Origin: Ottelia alismoides
Taxonomy: Eukaryota; Streptophyta; Magnoliopsida; Alismatales; Hydrocharitaceae
Direction: 5' to 3'
NCBI GenBank assembly: GCA_037367405.1
Contig: JAZKJV010004148.1
Span: forward strand, 62,501-126,500
DNA: 64,000 bases
Shown here: positions 21,128 through 34,801 of the stretch, in pieces
Position numbering within the stretch: position 1 is the stretch's first letter
Layout: the number at the start of each line of letters is the position of its first letter
Notes under the pieces: generated by a model
Told to the model about the DNA's origin: nothing
Seen by the model: only the letters and a program-made list of their open reading frames with translations
Databases searched by the model: none
Program-made: the position numbers and the translations under genes

Positions 21128-24100
21128 TGAGCGTCTCAGCCCATCAAGGTTAAGTATCGGAAAATCAGATCAAGGTCGTTGTGACCCCAATTGAGTAAGC
21201 GCAGCTCAATCAAGAAAATCAAACCACCAAGAAAGAAATCAAACACTCGAAATGAGGCAAGCGGTCTTGCTAGTTTATTTTACCTGGTATAGCTACCAGG
21301 GTCGATCACAAGGAGCATGAAGTGTTGAAGCTATGAAGTAGTCGGGAATCCAAGAAAAGAAAAGAAATGGTGGTTTTTAATTTTTCAAATTTTTTTATGA
21401 AGTTTAAAAGGAGAAAAGGATAGAAGAAAGTCAAAAATCAACACTCAAATAATTATTTAAAGACTAAAAAATACTTAAAAATTCCAAACAAAAATATTTT
21501 TGTGTTTTAAAATTATTCAAATGTTTTTTAGGATTTTATGGGGATTTTTATGATTTTTAAATATTTTTTAAAAATCAAATAAAGTCAAAAATAGCAAATA
21601 ATGTACACCTGGAATCTAAATGCAAATTAAAATTATTTAAGATGCCTATAAAATTCGAGTAGCAATTTTATGAGAAACTATTAAACGAAATCTAACTACA
21701 TCAGAAGAAAACACTTTTTTGAATTTTTATGAATTTTTAATTATTTTTCTAAGGTTTTTACTTTTTTTAATTTTTATGGGTTTTATAAAGAATAAAACAA
21801 AAATTGGATAAAAATTAAAACAACGTAAAATAAGCAAACAATGAATTTTTTAGAATTTTTCAAGGATTTTAAATATTTTTACTTCTAAAGTAAACATGAG
21901 CTATTTTTAGTGTTTTTGAATTTTAGAAAATGCTAAATGAAATCAAAACAGAACCAAAAATTCACTAAAATTCTTACACAATGGTTGGAGCCACGTGTCA
22001 AAATTTCATGATTTTTGGAGTTAAAATGCTATTTATTTAATCAAAAACAAAAGGCATAGCATATAGGGACCAGAATGCAAATAACTTAAGTCCTGGAACC
22101 AAATAATAACACGTGGGAAAAGTCTAGAGCTCAAACTGTAATTTCTCCACGAATATCAGTACATGTCACAAATCCGCACTCACAGGGGTTACAAATATGA
22201 AAACTAAAACTTCAAACCATAATAGTAAAGAAATACAGGGTACAAAATGCAAATATCCCAGTAAAACACATGACGAAGCACGTGGATCCACACAGACAGG
22301 ACTAAAGTGTAAATATGAGAAACTATAGGGACTGGAATGCAAAAAGGTCTAACTGTATACTTTATTTTACAGACTAAAATAAAAACAGAAATAAACGTAG
22401 GGTAGAATGAGCAATATACCCATGAGGCACGTGACGGCGCACGCGGTTAGGACACGTGGCAGATGCTGGTTGGGCATGAACGAATGTCGCTGGATGCGTC
22501 AGGTGGTAAATCCGATGGCTGTCAGATGTCGGCTATGTGGCTGGTACGGGGCCATTAGAATTGACATCTAACGGCCTGACAACTCCAGGTCATTGGGCGG
22601 TTGTGATGACGTATGGGAGATGCGGGTGATCCAAAGGCGGAAAGGTCCTATGTTCGAACTGAGCTGGGGCGAACTTCGCCAGAGCATCGGGGGTGATCGG
22701 TGGATCTGATGAAGGATCTGGAAGCGCCAAAAGGATCGGAGGACCCTTCCGTGTCGGGTGGTCAGCTCTAATGGAGTAACTAACGGTCGGATTGGCGCGG
22801 CGTCGGCTGAGACCTGGGTGAGCTCCGACAAAGGTGGTCAAGGGTGATCTGGGTGGTCTTCGTACGCATCAAGTCCTACACGAGATAGCTCAGACTCGGA
22901 GCAATGCTACGGTCGGGGTTATTGGGACTAAAATAGAGAGAAGAGACGGTGGACGGGGGAAGGGTCTCCGACGAAGGTGATAAGGGAGACCTATCTCCTA
23001 ATCATGGCAATCCGAGCCAAGGTCAGGGTGATCAGGATGTGTGGGAAGATGGAGGATGAGCGGTGCTATCGATCTGAATGGGTGGATGATGGGGACGAAG
23101 CTCCAACCGGCTGGTCGGAGCTGGCTGAGCGGCGGCACATGGCAAACGAAAGATTGACTAAACGGAGGAGCTAGGAACTATGGAAATATTACCTAAAGGT
23201 CCTAAGACGATCATGACTCCAGGGGAGTTGGACAGCAGGGTCTTTGCCTTGACTTCATTGCGGTTGGCGGAGGAGGCTCTTCGTGATGGTACTCCGACCA
23301 TGATAGGCGAGCTACGGCTACACAGCACCTCTCCGATGACCAAAGGTGGTCTCCGGCTATTGTCACCAAGGAGGAGGTATATAGGTTATTAGAAAGGGGT
23401 ACGGCGCGAGCTGGCGAGCTGGGGAGGCGATGGAATGGATTTATAGGGTGTCCCAGGTAGCCGAATAGATTGGGTCGGAGCATGCGAGCCAAGGACGATC
23501 TGTGAATCCTTAGGGATCCGCGAGGATCACAGATCCATTGGGGAGATGCGGGCAGAAAATCGGAGCAAGAGGGTGCATGATCCAATCAGGGTAAGTGGGT
23601 GAACATTGAGTAAAAATTGGATCCGTGTGAAGTGGAGTTCGGGAGGGGTAGTTGACTGGAGTCAACATTCCTCCTAGACCAATCAGAAAATAGCATGTAT
23701 AAAATATTATAAAATTAATTAAAAATAGTAAATGATTTTTTGAAAAATATTTGTTATTTTCCAAATTATTTTTCTGTGATTTTTATTTATTTTTATGAAA
23801 AGTAAATTATGGTATATACAGTATAGTGTATTATATATAGGTATAAAATACCTACGTATTTTGTACATTTATTTTTAATTTATTATTTTTACAAAAAATA
23901 CTCCAATTTTGTATTTTATTTATTTACAACATAATTTTTGGAGTATAAAATTATTTTTCTTTTATTTTTATTATTTATTTATAAGTATAAAATAAATAGG
24001 GAAAGATACATATTTACATGTATTATATACAAGGTGGGAGAGAGTTTTATTTTAATTTTAATTTAATTTTAATTTTTTCTAAATTTTGTTCTATTTTTAG

Positions 24101-24467
24101 AAATATATATATACCAGGAAGTAGAAATATCTTTTTGTTTTGATTTTTGTAAAAATAAAATATATACATATAGGTATATATGCACAAGGTTAGAGTGGCC
24201 CTATCTCTCTCTACTTCTTTTATTTGGCGATCAGGCCCATACTGGACCCTCTCTTGGGTTTAGGTCACTCAATATTCATTCTAAATATTTCCTTCTTTTT
24301 CTTTTATTCTTTATTCTTTTATTTTTGCACAAATACATGCTAATTATGAAATATTAACAATTGCATGTTGTTTGCTAATTTATTGTATTTACAACTATTT
24401 ACAAGATGCTTTGCCAAGATATTTAGCTAAGATAAAAGAATAAAGAGTGATGAATGAGGCTTCATCA
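21128..24467 (-). mobile_element. Solo LTR, probably of an Athila/Tat-type gypsy element
   Basis: The segment interrupts LTR2 and has TG and CA ends. On the minus strand it opens TGATGAAGCCTCATTCATCA, much like the tip of the Athila-like LTR at 48205. The flanking pentamers AAGTA (21123-21127) and CGGTA (24468-24472) replace AGGCA of the empty site seen at 45256-45260, so they look like a decayed 5-bp duplication. Like the LTR at 48205 it is over 3 kb, AT-rich at both ends and GC-rich in the middle (about 22400-23660), and shares a GCCACGTGTCCTAA phrase. There are no internal domains, hence a solo LTR. Confidence 0.72.
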
Positions 24468-24749
24468 CGGTAAATCTCCAATGAGACCTCCTCTCTAATT
24501 ATCTCTCTCCCTCTCCCACTCCCTCTCTCTCTCTCTTTGTAAAGTGCCATTGACGTGAGGGGGTGCGGGGTTTATAGGATTTTTATTGTTATAAATATTA
24601 GGGTAATAAAGCCTATTAAATAATATTAACACCATCATTATTGGGCTTTAAAAACTCCATCAATAGGTTTTCTATTTTTGGATTATTCGATAATGGTGAT
24701 TGGAGAGAAATATGGGAAACTTGATTTTCAAGAAATGTGAGACGTTACA
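24468..24749 (-). repeat. LTR2 of the array, segment right of the solo-LTR insertion
   Basis: It continues the sequence interrupted at 21127 and contains the CT-rich tract. It ends at GACGTTACA, the reverse complement of the LTR start, before the polypurine tract of INT2. Confidence 0.82.
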
Positions 24750-27299
24750 ATCTACCACCCTTAAGAAATTTCGTCCTCAAAATTCCTCAGTAAAAAAACA
24801 TATCAAAGATCATGAATTTCTTCGCATCTCTTTTTTTTGTTCGACACCCTTCTTACTGTTCACTAGATTTAGCTCTAGAATATGTCCTCACTTGCATCAC
24901 TCTTATGAAAGTGTGATCTACAAGATCTTCTACACAATGCTTCATACTGAGCCATCTTGATACACGAATGATGACTGTTAATTTTAATCAGACTCTTCCA
25001 TACAAAATAATAAAGTACATGCTCCTAATAACTTCTAATCTCCGGATGATTTTATCTGATTGATCATAAATCTGCAGGTAAAAAATGGCTTGAATTGAGT
25101 ACTCATACCATCTTAACAACATTTCCATAACTAAGAGGTGTATCCCATGCCTCAATCTGACATAATCATGTTGGGATACCATTTACGCTGACGATTCATT
25201 CATATATTGTTCTATAAGACTCTCAATCTATTGATTTAAGCGAGTGTGTAGGAAATGAGTTGATTTCATCAATTGATCTATAATATTATGTATTGTATCT
25301 AATGATGTTTCCTTATATGGTTTGAATCACTAATTATCCATTGTGATATTCTTCCAATTTCATTAAGCTATCTCCATTGTATATGGTTGTTAAGTTTTTG
25401 ATGTTCAATTTATAAAATCAAAACGAGTGTTTCAATTATCCCTTTTTTTAAGGATCGGCATCTTTTTTTGCTACCTTAATCATTCAAAAAACCTCATTTT
25501 TTGTGTATCAATAATCTCACCAATGTGTTAGAGAAAACAAATATCACTAGTACCCTACGTCATGAAATGGATAGTTACTCTCTTATGATCTTAATTGGAG
25601 AGATGTTTAATCAATATCTTTTTTATAAATCGAAACCCTAATTTCTTTGCATGATATATTAGTCTACAAAGTCTCTAGTATATAAAAGTAAACTCACAGT
25701 CGAAGTCAGTGTCAACTTTTACTTAAATTTTGAAAATTTCAATCACACTCCTCTAGATGTACAATATTACATCCTTTCTGATTAGATTTCTCAGTACTAT
25801 TGTAATATGTGACAAAAATCTACGTAAATCATCTATAGACCATGTTATCATAGAAATGTATGAATCTCTAAAATAATTCTCGGCTAACTCAAAGACTATA
25901 GAGCTTTCATCTTGATTTGGTCAACTTCAATACCATCCATAAATATGCATGGCTAGAAAGATGGTTTTGTCTAATGAGAAGTTGAGAGAGCATTACCTAA
26001 AGCTGGTGTTGGAGCAAGGTATCGAATGCAATATTAAGATGTACTTGGTGTCATGAAGTATATCACAACATCATCCACAATAGTGACCATAAATATATCA
26101 AGGTATTCTTGAATAATCCTATTCATAATCTCATTAAAGGTTGCAAGACCAAAATGCATGATAAAACCAATTACAATGTTCAATCCTTAATATGGAAGCT
26201 AATTAAGGGATGTACTCCTTTTCTATTCCATGATAATGATGGCTCAAATGTACATTAATTTTAGAAAAGATCTTCTCTCTACATAATCAATGAACAAATC
26301 ATTGATCCAAAGCAATAGGTATAAATCCATCAAGTCACCTTATTCATAGTTCAATAACCAATGCATATACTAGGTAACCTAAATTTACTTATTCTCAAAA
26401 TGGAAAAAAATGTTTCCTATATAAAAAATAGTAGGTCACATAATCCCTCATCCTATTGTTGTTGTGACCGATTCTATTTAAATTAAATAGGTGTCCTTCA
26501 ATAAGGCAGTCTGTAGGATAACAATAATGAAGATTCCTTGTGTCAATAAGAGGTAATATGAATGATAATCCGGAAAGGCATCCATAAAAAATCAAAACAT
26601 TCATGGTGTAATCGAGATGACTATGAACTAGGAGCTAACTGGATATGTTGTGTAAAAATACACCGGCTTCTCATTTGCTCTTATCATATTCTCGTTCTTC
26701 TCCAACTCCATAACTTTATCACACACTCTTTAATGATCTTATGACAACATGATAGATCTAAACAAGATCTCTTCACATCATCAACACTCTCAAAGGCATG
26801 TGAGTTCAATAAAATTACTATATTTAATGGAATACAACTCAGAAAAGTAACTTATCTTGCATTCTCCCAGTCGCTCCTTAGCTATATCTTTCAAACAAAA
26901 TAGCTTATTTTTTCTTCATCATGATAGTTTGTAGCATAAAAGAATATCTATCTCCTATATACAATGCTTACTTATATCCATATCTTATTCCCACATAAAG
27001 AGAAAGAATTATGGTGAATAAAGATCTTTAGGATAAATCCACAAATTAAAGCTCTACCTATGATACCTTTATTATTGAGTCACGAACTCCGATAATCAAT
27101 ACTACATTATCAAGACAATTAATCTCACAACTCTTGTTCTCAATGCTCCTTAACTCCATAATGAGAGGACATCTGTTGCAGAGAATCGAGTGATCAACTA
27201 GTTACTTTTAATACTATTCTTTCTCTAAGTACATAAGTCTTGGGTTACTATTAGTCGTTGATATCCTATGCCCAGAGGAACTCTTGCTCTGATACCGTT
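24750..27299 (-). mobile_element. Internal region INT2 of the array
   Basis: It is homologous over its whole length to INT1 and INT3, with the polypurine tract at the left and the primer site (GCTCTGATACCG) at the right. The RT remnant is at about 25990-26190 on the minus strand and the integrase remnant at about 25170-25360. It shows no long frame. Confidence 0.77.
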
Positions 27300-28121
27300 T
27301 GTAACGGAACGGATTGCGACGACCGGCGGAAGCATGCGATAGAAGACCGTGTAACCAAACCATTACTGATAACATGCATGGCAATCAATGAGCAGATATA
27401 ATATTAAATAAAAAGTCCATTCAAACTAAGAGTTCCCTTATTACAGCTCCAACTAGTGTATTTTTGTAAGAATTACACTGAGAATTAAAACAACATCTCA
27501 ACAATTCCTGTGGACATATATATATCCTCTAAAACTTCACCATTTGAATCATACCACGTCAGAATCTCGTGAAGTCTATAGCACGATTCTGAGAATGCAG
27601 TCAACCATGTTCTTCACCTGAAATTGGCAAACATAAATTTTCTTGAGCCTAATGTCCAGTATGCATTGGGGTCCAATCATGAATATTCTAACGGTCCTTG
27701 ATCCGTTATAAAACATGTACTTAGATTTTTATGGATACACAACATTACGTGCCTAGATATTCTCATGCATTTCTAAGTTCGATCCCTATCATATATAATT
27801 TGGCTTCTTTCAGAAACATGGATATGGATGTATAATATGTAAATGGCCTAATTAGATATGACAACCATTTGTTTCAACTTACGAGGCTTATTTCATAAAA
27901 TGCATAACAAATTACATACTTCTTAAATCATATAAATCATTTTGCATATTAACCCTCATGACTTTGATGGTTTAACTTTCTTAAACCAGTTCTTGTATAA
28001 CCTGTAATGGTTCATTCTCACATTAAACCATTTCTTGTATAACATGTAACAGTTACTTTTATTAAACCATTTTCTTGTATTCTTATAATGGTTTACCTTT
28101 ACAAACCCTTTTTTCGCATAA
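27300..28121 (-). repeat. LTR3 of the array, segment left of the copia insertion
   Basis: It starts TGTAACGGAACGG and aligns with 18632-19447. It stops abruptly inside the AACCCTTTTTT segment, where the copia sequence begins. The remainder is 43520-45553. Confidence 0.83.
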
Positions 28122-30759
28122 CCTCAAGTACATCACGGAAGCGTGAGCGTGGTATCGAATACGACGGGGAGCGACTAGTGGCATTAGTTGCTCGATGCAG
28201 CTGAATTTAAAAATTTTCATGCGACAAAACCACATGATCCAAGAACACTTCTCGGATCATTTTGTCTAAACCACAATCAAGTAATAGGATTACCTCTTGA
28301 AGCATGGTTGTGATCGAGTCTCTAAACGAAGAGACCTCCTGTCTCAAGTCTGATCCGATGGAGGAGAAGCTTGCGAGCGTGGGGATGAATCGCGTGCTTC
28401 TCGCAATCCATGTTGATGATCCAAGCGACGGATCTCCTGATCTCGACACACGAGATACGACGTCTTCTTCATGAGCGAGGCATACCGAAGGAGACGGAGA
28501 TCCACGAGCAGGCGATCGGGCAATATAACGATGACATTGCAGCGATGGAGACTCCCTCTAGGGCATCCATGGTGGACGGCCATATGAGCGGGAGAGAGAG
28601 AGTAGACGTGTAGAGAGAAAGAGAGAGAGAGAGAGACTTATATTATCTTGGTGTAAACAAGAGCAAAGGGGTGCCTCTCCTTTTATAATATTTTGGGATC
28701 CATGGATCTCAATCCATGGACAACACAAATCCAATGGCGCTCATTGATTTGTGTTTCTTTTAATGGCCAAGATTTGTGTTGGTAAAAACCAATAACAATA
28801 AATTAATTTAGATTAAATATATATTGATAAATCAATATAATTCAATTACCAATTAAATCAACTAACATTGGAGATAATGGAAAGGAGGTTTCTCCCTTCC
28901 ATAAAGGAAGAGTGGATGACCACCCTTTCCTTTAAGGATTGGTGGCCATCCCATCTCTCCTATTAGGAAAGGGGGAGTCTCAATGCAATCTCAAGATTGC
29001 ATAATTCATATGTCTCCAATTATTTACAACAACAATTGTTGTAAATTATTCTACAAAATAATTCATAATGGGTTTGTGAATATTGCAATCTTGCCATTGG
29101 AAATTTATGAATCACATTCATAACCCAAAATAAAATGTAAATTACATTTTCGATTTAATGTTCAATGTGAATCCAATTCACATTAACATTTAATTAACAA
29201 ATGTAAATTACAAATAGCTCTCTCTCTTATATATTATAAATCACATTTATAATATATACAAATAATATGTATAGTGCTATCCACATTATTCATATCCATG
29301 ATAATTAAATCACATTTAATCATCTTCGATCTCTATTCTCATGTGCTCAAATAATATGAATCACATTCACATTATTCACATCATTGATAATCAAATCGCA
29401 TTTAATTATCTAAGATAACTCTCCTTATAATATGAATCAAATTCATATTATCATGATAATTAAATCACATTTAATTATCCATTTTCTCAATGCTCAGATA
29501 CATATATCAACAATAGAATTATCCATGAACTCTTTCAAGGATAATGCGCTTTCTCTGCGAATACTTGGAGATAAGGACATGGCGATTGTATTGTTCCATG
29601 TATAGTGAATTGGATATTGAGATCACATCTCAAATCTAAATCTCGGGCCTCCCATAGATGCTTGATTAAATCAAGACCACAAATATGATCTTCTCATTGC
29701 ATCTAAATCACATTCAGATCAATGTCCAACATTTGGATCAAGATCAGATTACTTCTCTATTGAGAGGAGTCGCTAAAATCCAGACATGTTTCATCACTCC
29801 CTAGGAATGGAAGCTTCATGGTTATATAATCGTTTATGATCACATCACCCTCAGGTATTCCCAATACCTGTACATCATGCTACTGGAAGACTCATAATAA
29901 ACCTTAAGTATAAGATTAATTTTACACTGTCTACTTCAGAGTTTTATCATTAAGTTTCTCATTTGATCATTGGGAGTCGGTATAGATCATATACTTTCCA
30001 AAAGCATATATTGTACCTAGGTCTTGATCATATAGTTTCCAAAAGTATATATCAAACCTACAAATTCAGTCAAGCTTCCAAAGCAAAACGACTGTGCATG
30101 GAATTTGATTCTTCCCAATATCTCATGAGTGAGCTCATGTCTTCCAGTTAAGTAATGAACCTGTATGATCCTTTTGAGAGATCGTATTACTCATATGCCC
30201 TTATATGCACACCAGCGCGCCGGTGTATAGACCTTGATTAGGTCATCAACCTATTGGTCTGTCAAATGTACATACTCAGCCATACAGTAACACATCTATT
30301 CTCCGGTCAGAGGATGCATGCCTATATCATGACAGCATACGATATAGGACTTTGGTTATCTCGATCTCGTTAAGTTAACTCTTTGACCTAACTAATCTGA
30401 CACCTCTGAACCTCTATTCCTATGCAGAGGACCTGCATCAAGAGGTCGGTCAGATATCAGCCTTATTGAGACAGGATTGCCATCTCCTACTCAGGCTGGA
30501 GATCATCTCTTAACAATCATTTGACGTTGCTTGATGAGTCCTCAATCAAACTCATTAGATATTCATCCAAGCACCATCCTCTATGATTCAATAATTGAAT
30601 CAACAGCTGTATGATCATCAAGATGGCCATGGTACATATCCATAATTGTACTAAGGGACCTATTTTGCAAATTATTTATTCTTCATTTCAGATCAGGGAA
30701 TGATATTTGCAATAACATTTATTGCATAATGGCTCGGATGTGGGCTCGCATGTCCAACA
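28122..30759 (-). repeat. 3' LTR of the copia element
   Basis: It aligns with 39407-43519 except for the hAT insertion there. On the minus strand it opens TGTTGGACATGCGAGCC. It contains a GA microsatellite (about 28600-28636), a run of short hairpins (28985-29479) and a GC palindrome near 30211. Small open frames near 28207-28613 recur in the other LTR and are not genes. Confidence 0.87.
28985..29479. repeat. Cluster of short perfect hairpins with 3-nt loops (copia LTR)
   Basis: About eleven inverted repeats lie in under 500 bp. Examples are 29022-29046 (11-bp stem, loop CAA), 29105-29123 (8 bp, CAC), 29164-29184 (9 bp, CCA), 29228-29258 (14 bp, CAC), 29427-29451 (11 bp, CAA) and 29455-29479 (11 bp, CAC). 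Most share the core AAT-CAC-ATT but have different outer stems. The other LTR has the same cluster at about 40264-40762. Confidence 0.85.
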
Positions 30760-33700
30760 ATCTCCCACTAGCCCAAAGAGCCATTAATGGGCTAATCATT
30801 TAAACCCACACTCATGTGACAATCATAGGCTATTTAGAAAATAGCTAGGTAAGTTGATCAGTCACTCTGTTCCCAAGAGACTATGTTAAGTCCTTTTACG
30901 ACACTTGCATATCCCCTAGTAACAGTACTCGCATCTAATGCGAATGTTGCATCTTATGCAACCAATACTCAATTTTGTTATAGTGTCCTTGATACTATAG
31001 CTCAATAATTATTATAACCAGTATGCCCATAATCCTTATCATAATACCTTTATTCCTGGATATCTCTATCTCCTAAGGTTTCTACAGTTAAGACCCTTAT
31101 AGATCACTATCTACAAGGTATTAAACTTTTGAAGAAAAGACTTTGAGATCACTATCTCTAAGTTTCATCATCTTTGAAGATTTTGTTATTACTGCAATCA
31201 AGTGTTTTATCTCCACAGTAGGATTAGTAACAGTTTACTACTCCCACTGCATGGTAGATATCTGGTTCTTGTATACATCTAGCATACATTCAGCTTCTCA
31301 TAGCCGATGCACAAGTGCAAGCAGTTCTAGTATTCACTTCCTCAACTCTTTGGGGTGCTATCCCTTTAGATAGGTCAGTACCATATCTTAAGGGAAAGAA
31401 GCCTTTCTTGGAATTTTCCAGAAAATGCAATATGTCCAAGGTGTACTACTAATGTGACGGCCCCAGTACCCTCTTCTTTTTGCTTCTGAACATCTTCAGA
31501 ACTATGATCTAAGAGGTGTTCTTGAGATCATATCTCAATGTATGGAATAGCCAGTCTATAAAACACTTATTATTATTCTTATTCCAAATGATTAGGATAT
31601 AATCTACATTTAGCATGATGAACATAATGGCACTCCCACTAAGCTTCACATGGTTCATTAAGATTGTATCTGAAATCATAACATTTATAATTTCATCAAA
31701 TTTTATGTTCCAATTAGAAGAAGCTTGTATGAGTCCATAGATGGAGGTCTTTAGTTTGCACACCTTGCATTCCTCAACCATGAAGCCCTGGGGCTACTTC
31801 ATATGAATATCCTCATAGAGGTATTCATAGAGGAATGCAATCTTGACTCACATCATGAAGATGTCATAGTCAAGTTGTGTAGCTATAGTTAGCAATATTT
31901 TGATGGGTTAAAGCAAGGTCACTGGAGAGCAAGTCTCATCGCAAACGATGTCTTCTCTTCGATGTGTAGCTCGTGGCTACGAACTGTGCTTTGAAGGTCT
32001 CTACCTTCTCATCAGGTTCCCTCTTTCTTCTGAAGATCCATTTACTCCTTATTGGGTCTAACCCTTATAGGTGGATCCTCGAGGGTCCATATACAACACT
32101 TGTATATGAAGTCTACATTACACTTTTATTGCTAACATCCATCTTTCCATGTCATGATCCTCAGGACTTCATCACATGAAGTCTTATCATTTTCAGACTT
32201 AACTGACACATGGAATATATCATCAAACTTATTTGAAGAGGTATTAATGTTTCATCTTTAATTGTCTATTTAATTTTCGATTTCAGGAGCCTCGTTATCT
32301 TCTCAAGATTAAATGAGTTCCTTCACTTCATTTTCATCTTGATTCTCAAGAGAGTCATCCTCTAAGAATCACATTCTCAGAGATGAGATCCTTTAAGAAT
32401 CTCAAGGTCATAAAGTAGGTATCTAATACCATCCTTTATTTTCCTAATGAAGTAGCACTCTCTAGTACCAGATTCCAGCTTAATCACATGGAACCTTATT
32501 AGGGATATATATAATATAGTCTCTGCCACATATGTATATACCTGGAAACTAAGAGATAATTATGCTAAGATTAATCATTGATCAAATCATGTCATAGATG
32601 ATCAATTGTATCTTCCTACAACTCTATTGAGTTAAGGTTCATTAGGAGGATTGAGATAAGAATGATATTCACATCTCCATAAGGTATTCCTTGAATTCAT
32701 CTAATAGGTACAAGTTACCTTGGTTAGATCAAATTCATTTCATCTTCCTTCAAACTTTGGTCCTAAACCAAAATTGTGAAATCTTTGAACATTTCAAAGT
32801 TTTCTAAGTGAAGAGAAGAAATCTCATATCACAAATAATCATTAATAGATATCACATATCCATAATGTTTATTCTGATATAGATGATTCGCATACATCAA
32901 TATGTATGAGACCTTGAATACCTTAACATCTTACACCATTCCAAAAGAAAGATGCATTGGACATTTTTACTTTGAATACAATATTCATAAGTATGCCAGT
33001 TTTGAAATTGTAGACATTCTAAAGTTTCATCTCTTACTTGTTCATTGATCTCATCAACAGACATATGTCCAAAACATGATGCCAGATCATTGTCAAATGA
33101 TCTATATCCTCCTATTGATCTTTAAATGTTTAATTTTCAGTATTAGAAATCTTAATGAACCATTCATTAATTTTCTAATTTAGTGGAGTCCACTAGATGT
33201 TAGATTACTATCCGAAATATCCCCATAATAACTCTTTATGATAGGTCTATTTCAGAATAAATGCTTATTCTCAATATTTAGAAATAAACTATGAGTGTAT
33301 TCTAATATCCAGGTCACAGAGACATTCTCTAATACTAAGGGCTCCCACTGAAAATTTGAATTCTATTGATCCAATGGAAATTGATTGCATCACTTCCAAC
33401 ATGGATGACCATTAAACCTTAAGATCAAATTTCTAATATTCTAATACAGATGTAACCAATTGCAAGTGTCATTATAAGATTGAGATACAATTATTAGACT
33501 TTATCTTATTAAATAAAAAAATCAATCTCAATGATTATATGTAGATTATTCTGATGTACTATCTGATTCCTTCTCTAAGGATTCTAGATAGACTTGATAG
33601 TCATACTATCAACACATCAACTTATTGCAGTATTGGCATTCATTCAAGTCTTTGGATGTTATATGGAAGTCACAGAAGTACAGTCAACTCTTTGAATATA

Positions 33701-34337
33701 CTTCTTACTTGGGTCCAACCCATGCTTCCACTGCGCTCCCTTTATCTATAAGCAACCATTGCTCAAGACAAAGGATCTCTTATTTTAAAATCAAAAATTT
33801 CAATATAAGAGCATTTCCACATTTATACATGCTTCATTCAATTCATACAATATGAATATTATGAAGCATTATGAATGACTAGAGTATAGTTAGTAGAATG
33901 ATGACATTCACCGTATCTACATCCATTTAAACTCTTAAAACTTAGGTTCAGGTGGTATTCAAACAATTTGAATACATCATCTCTTATAGAGCCACCATTC
34001 TCATGATGCAGAAAACCATGCCATTCATGATTATTTGTCGAGAGCACATACGTATGCCAGAATATCTTCTTAGATTTTTATAAGGATTATTTGATAATTA
34101 CAATGTCACTTCCAAAGTACATTCGATGAGATCAAGACTATAGAGACATGCAAACCCTAGGGTTTTAGTCCTATTGTCTATTTAATTATCATTCCTCGTT
34201 ATTATGAGGAAACTTGCACATTGCAACCACATACATTATGTGTCCAGCTGCAAGTATAATATCTGGATCAAGGGTCCAATCCATGATATTCTACTGGTTA
34301 TTATTGAGTATAACATTGAGTAGGATTAAAGATGGAT
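30760..34337 (-). pseudogene. Copia polyprotein remnant, 3' part
   Basis: The minus strand carries decayed pol. Clear pieces, in order, are KWIFRRKREPDEKVETF near 32050 (family pattern CKWIYKRKRGPDGKVETF), VKIAFLYEYLYEDIHMK near 31830 (pattern VKTAFLNG), CKVCKLKTSIYGLIQASSNW near 31760, a decayed YVDD box (LNVDYILII) near 31610 and KKGFFPLRYGTDLSKGIAP near 31390. Stops and frameshifts interrupt all of it. Farther from the polypurine tract the reading is not secure, and the LINE interrupts the region at 34354. Confidence 0.75.
31509..31781 (-). pseudogene. Copia reverse transcriptase, longest surviving frame
   Basis: This 90-residue stretch starts in VEECKVCKLKTSIYGL and continues through SWNIKFDE-like and LNVDYILIIWN segments, matching the RVT_2 family. 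The second Asp of the YVDD box is Tyr. It is the best evidence for the element class and its strand. Confidence 0.8.
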
Positions 34338-34622
34338 TATCTGAAATAAGAAAACTCAGCCATGGCCGGTCCCAAGCTCTGGTAAATGAGGAGGGTTGCG
34401 CGTTAGGTAGCAGACAGCCAGCACAAGAGAGATAAATTTGTAAATAGTGTTCTTAAAGTTCTTATAAGAACACTATTTATGAATTTATCTTGAAACCGTT
34501 CGGATCTTTTAAACATGGATTTAAGCAAACATACAGATTTCGTTGGGGCATTCCCTACTTGCGACGCGTTGCATTGCCCGAATGCAATGAAAAATTGGCA
34601 AGGGACGCTACATCGCAGCATG

Positions 34623-34765
34623 GATGTAGTTCAAAATTTGCAAGGGTTCTCGCATGAGGAACGCATGCGGGTAAATAAACTAGTTCCGGTGCATCACCGC
34701 CCGGATGCAGTCTAAAATTTGCAAGGGTTCTCGCATAATGGACGCATGCGAGTAAAGAAGTTAGT
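34623..34765 (+). repeat. 80-bp tandem duplication in the LINE 5' region
   Basis: AAAATTTGCAAGGGTTCTCG recurs with an 80-bp period (starting near 34632 and 34712). The surrounding GATGTAG/GATGCAG and CGCATGCG parts are also duplicated. Confidence 0.8.
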
Positions 34766-34801
34766 CCAAAAGAGATTGCAAAGGAAATTATGGATTGGTA
34801 G

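Noticed and set aside
22568..23764. Open frames up to 124 codons in the 22.5-23.8 kb region
   Set aside because: They lie in the GC-rich centre of the solo LTR, on both strands and overlapping, with no recognisable protein.
28207..28613. Possible small genes, repeated at 39494-39900
   Set aside because: The pair is simply the same part of the two copia LTRs. The frames are short, overlap on both strands and have no domain.
30205..30225. GC palindrome CACCAGCGCGCCGGTG in the copia LTR
   Set aside because: It also occurs at about 41498 as part of the LTR and is short. Nothing ties it to a function.
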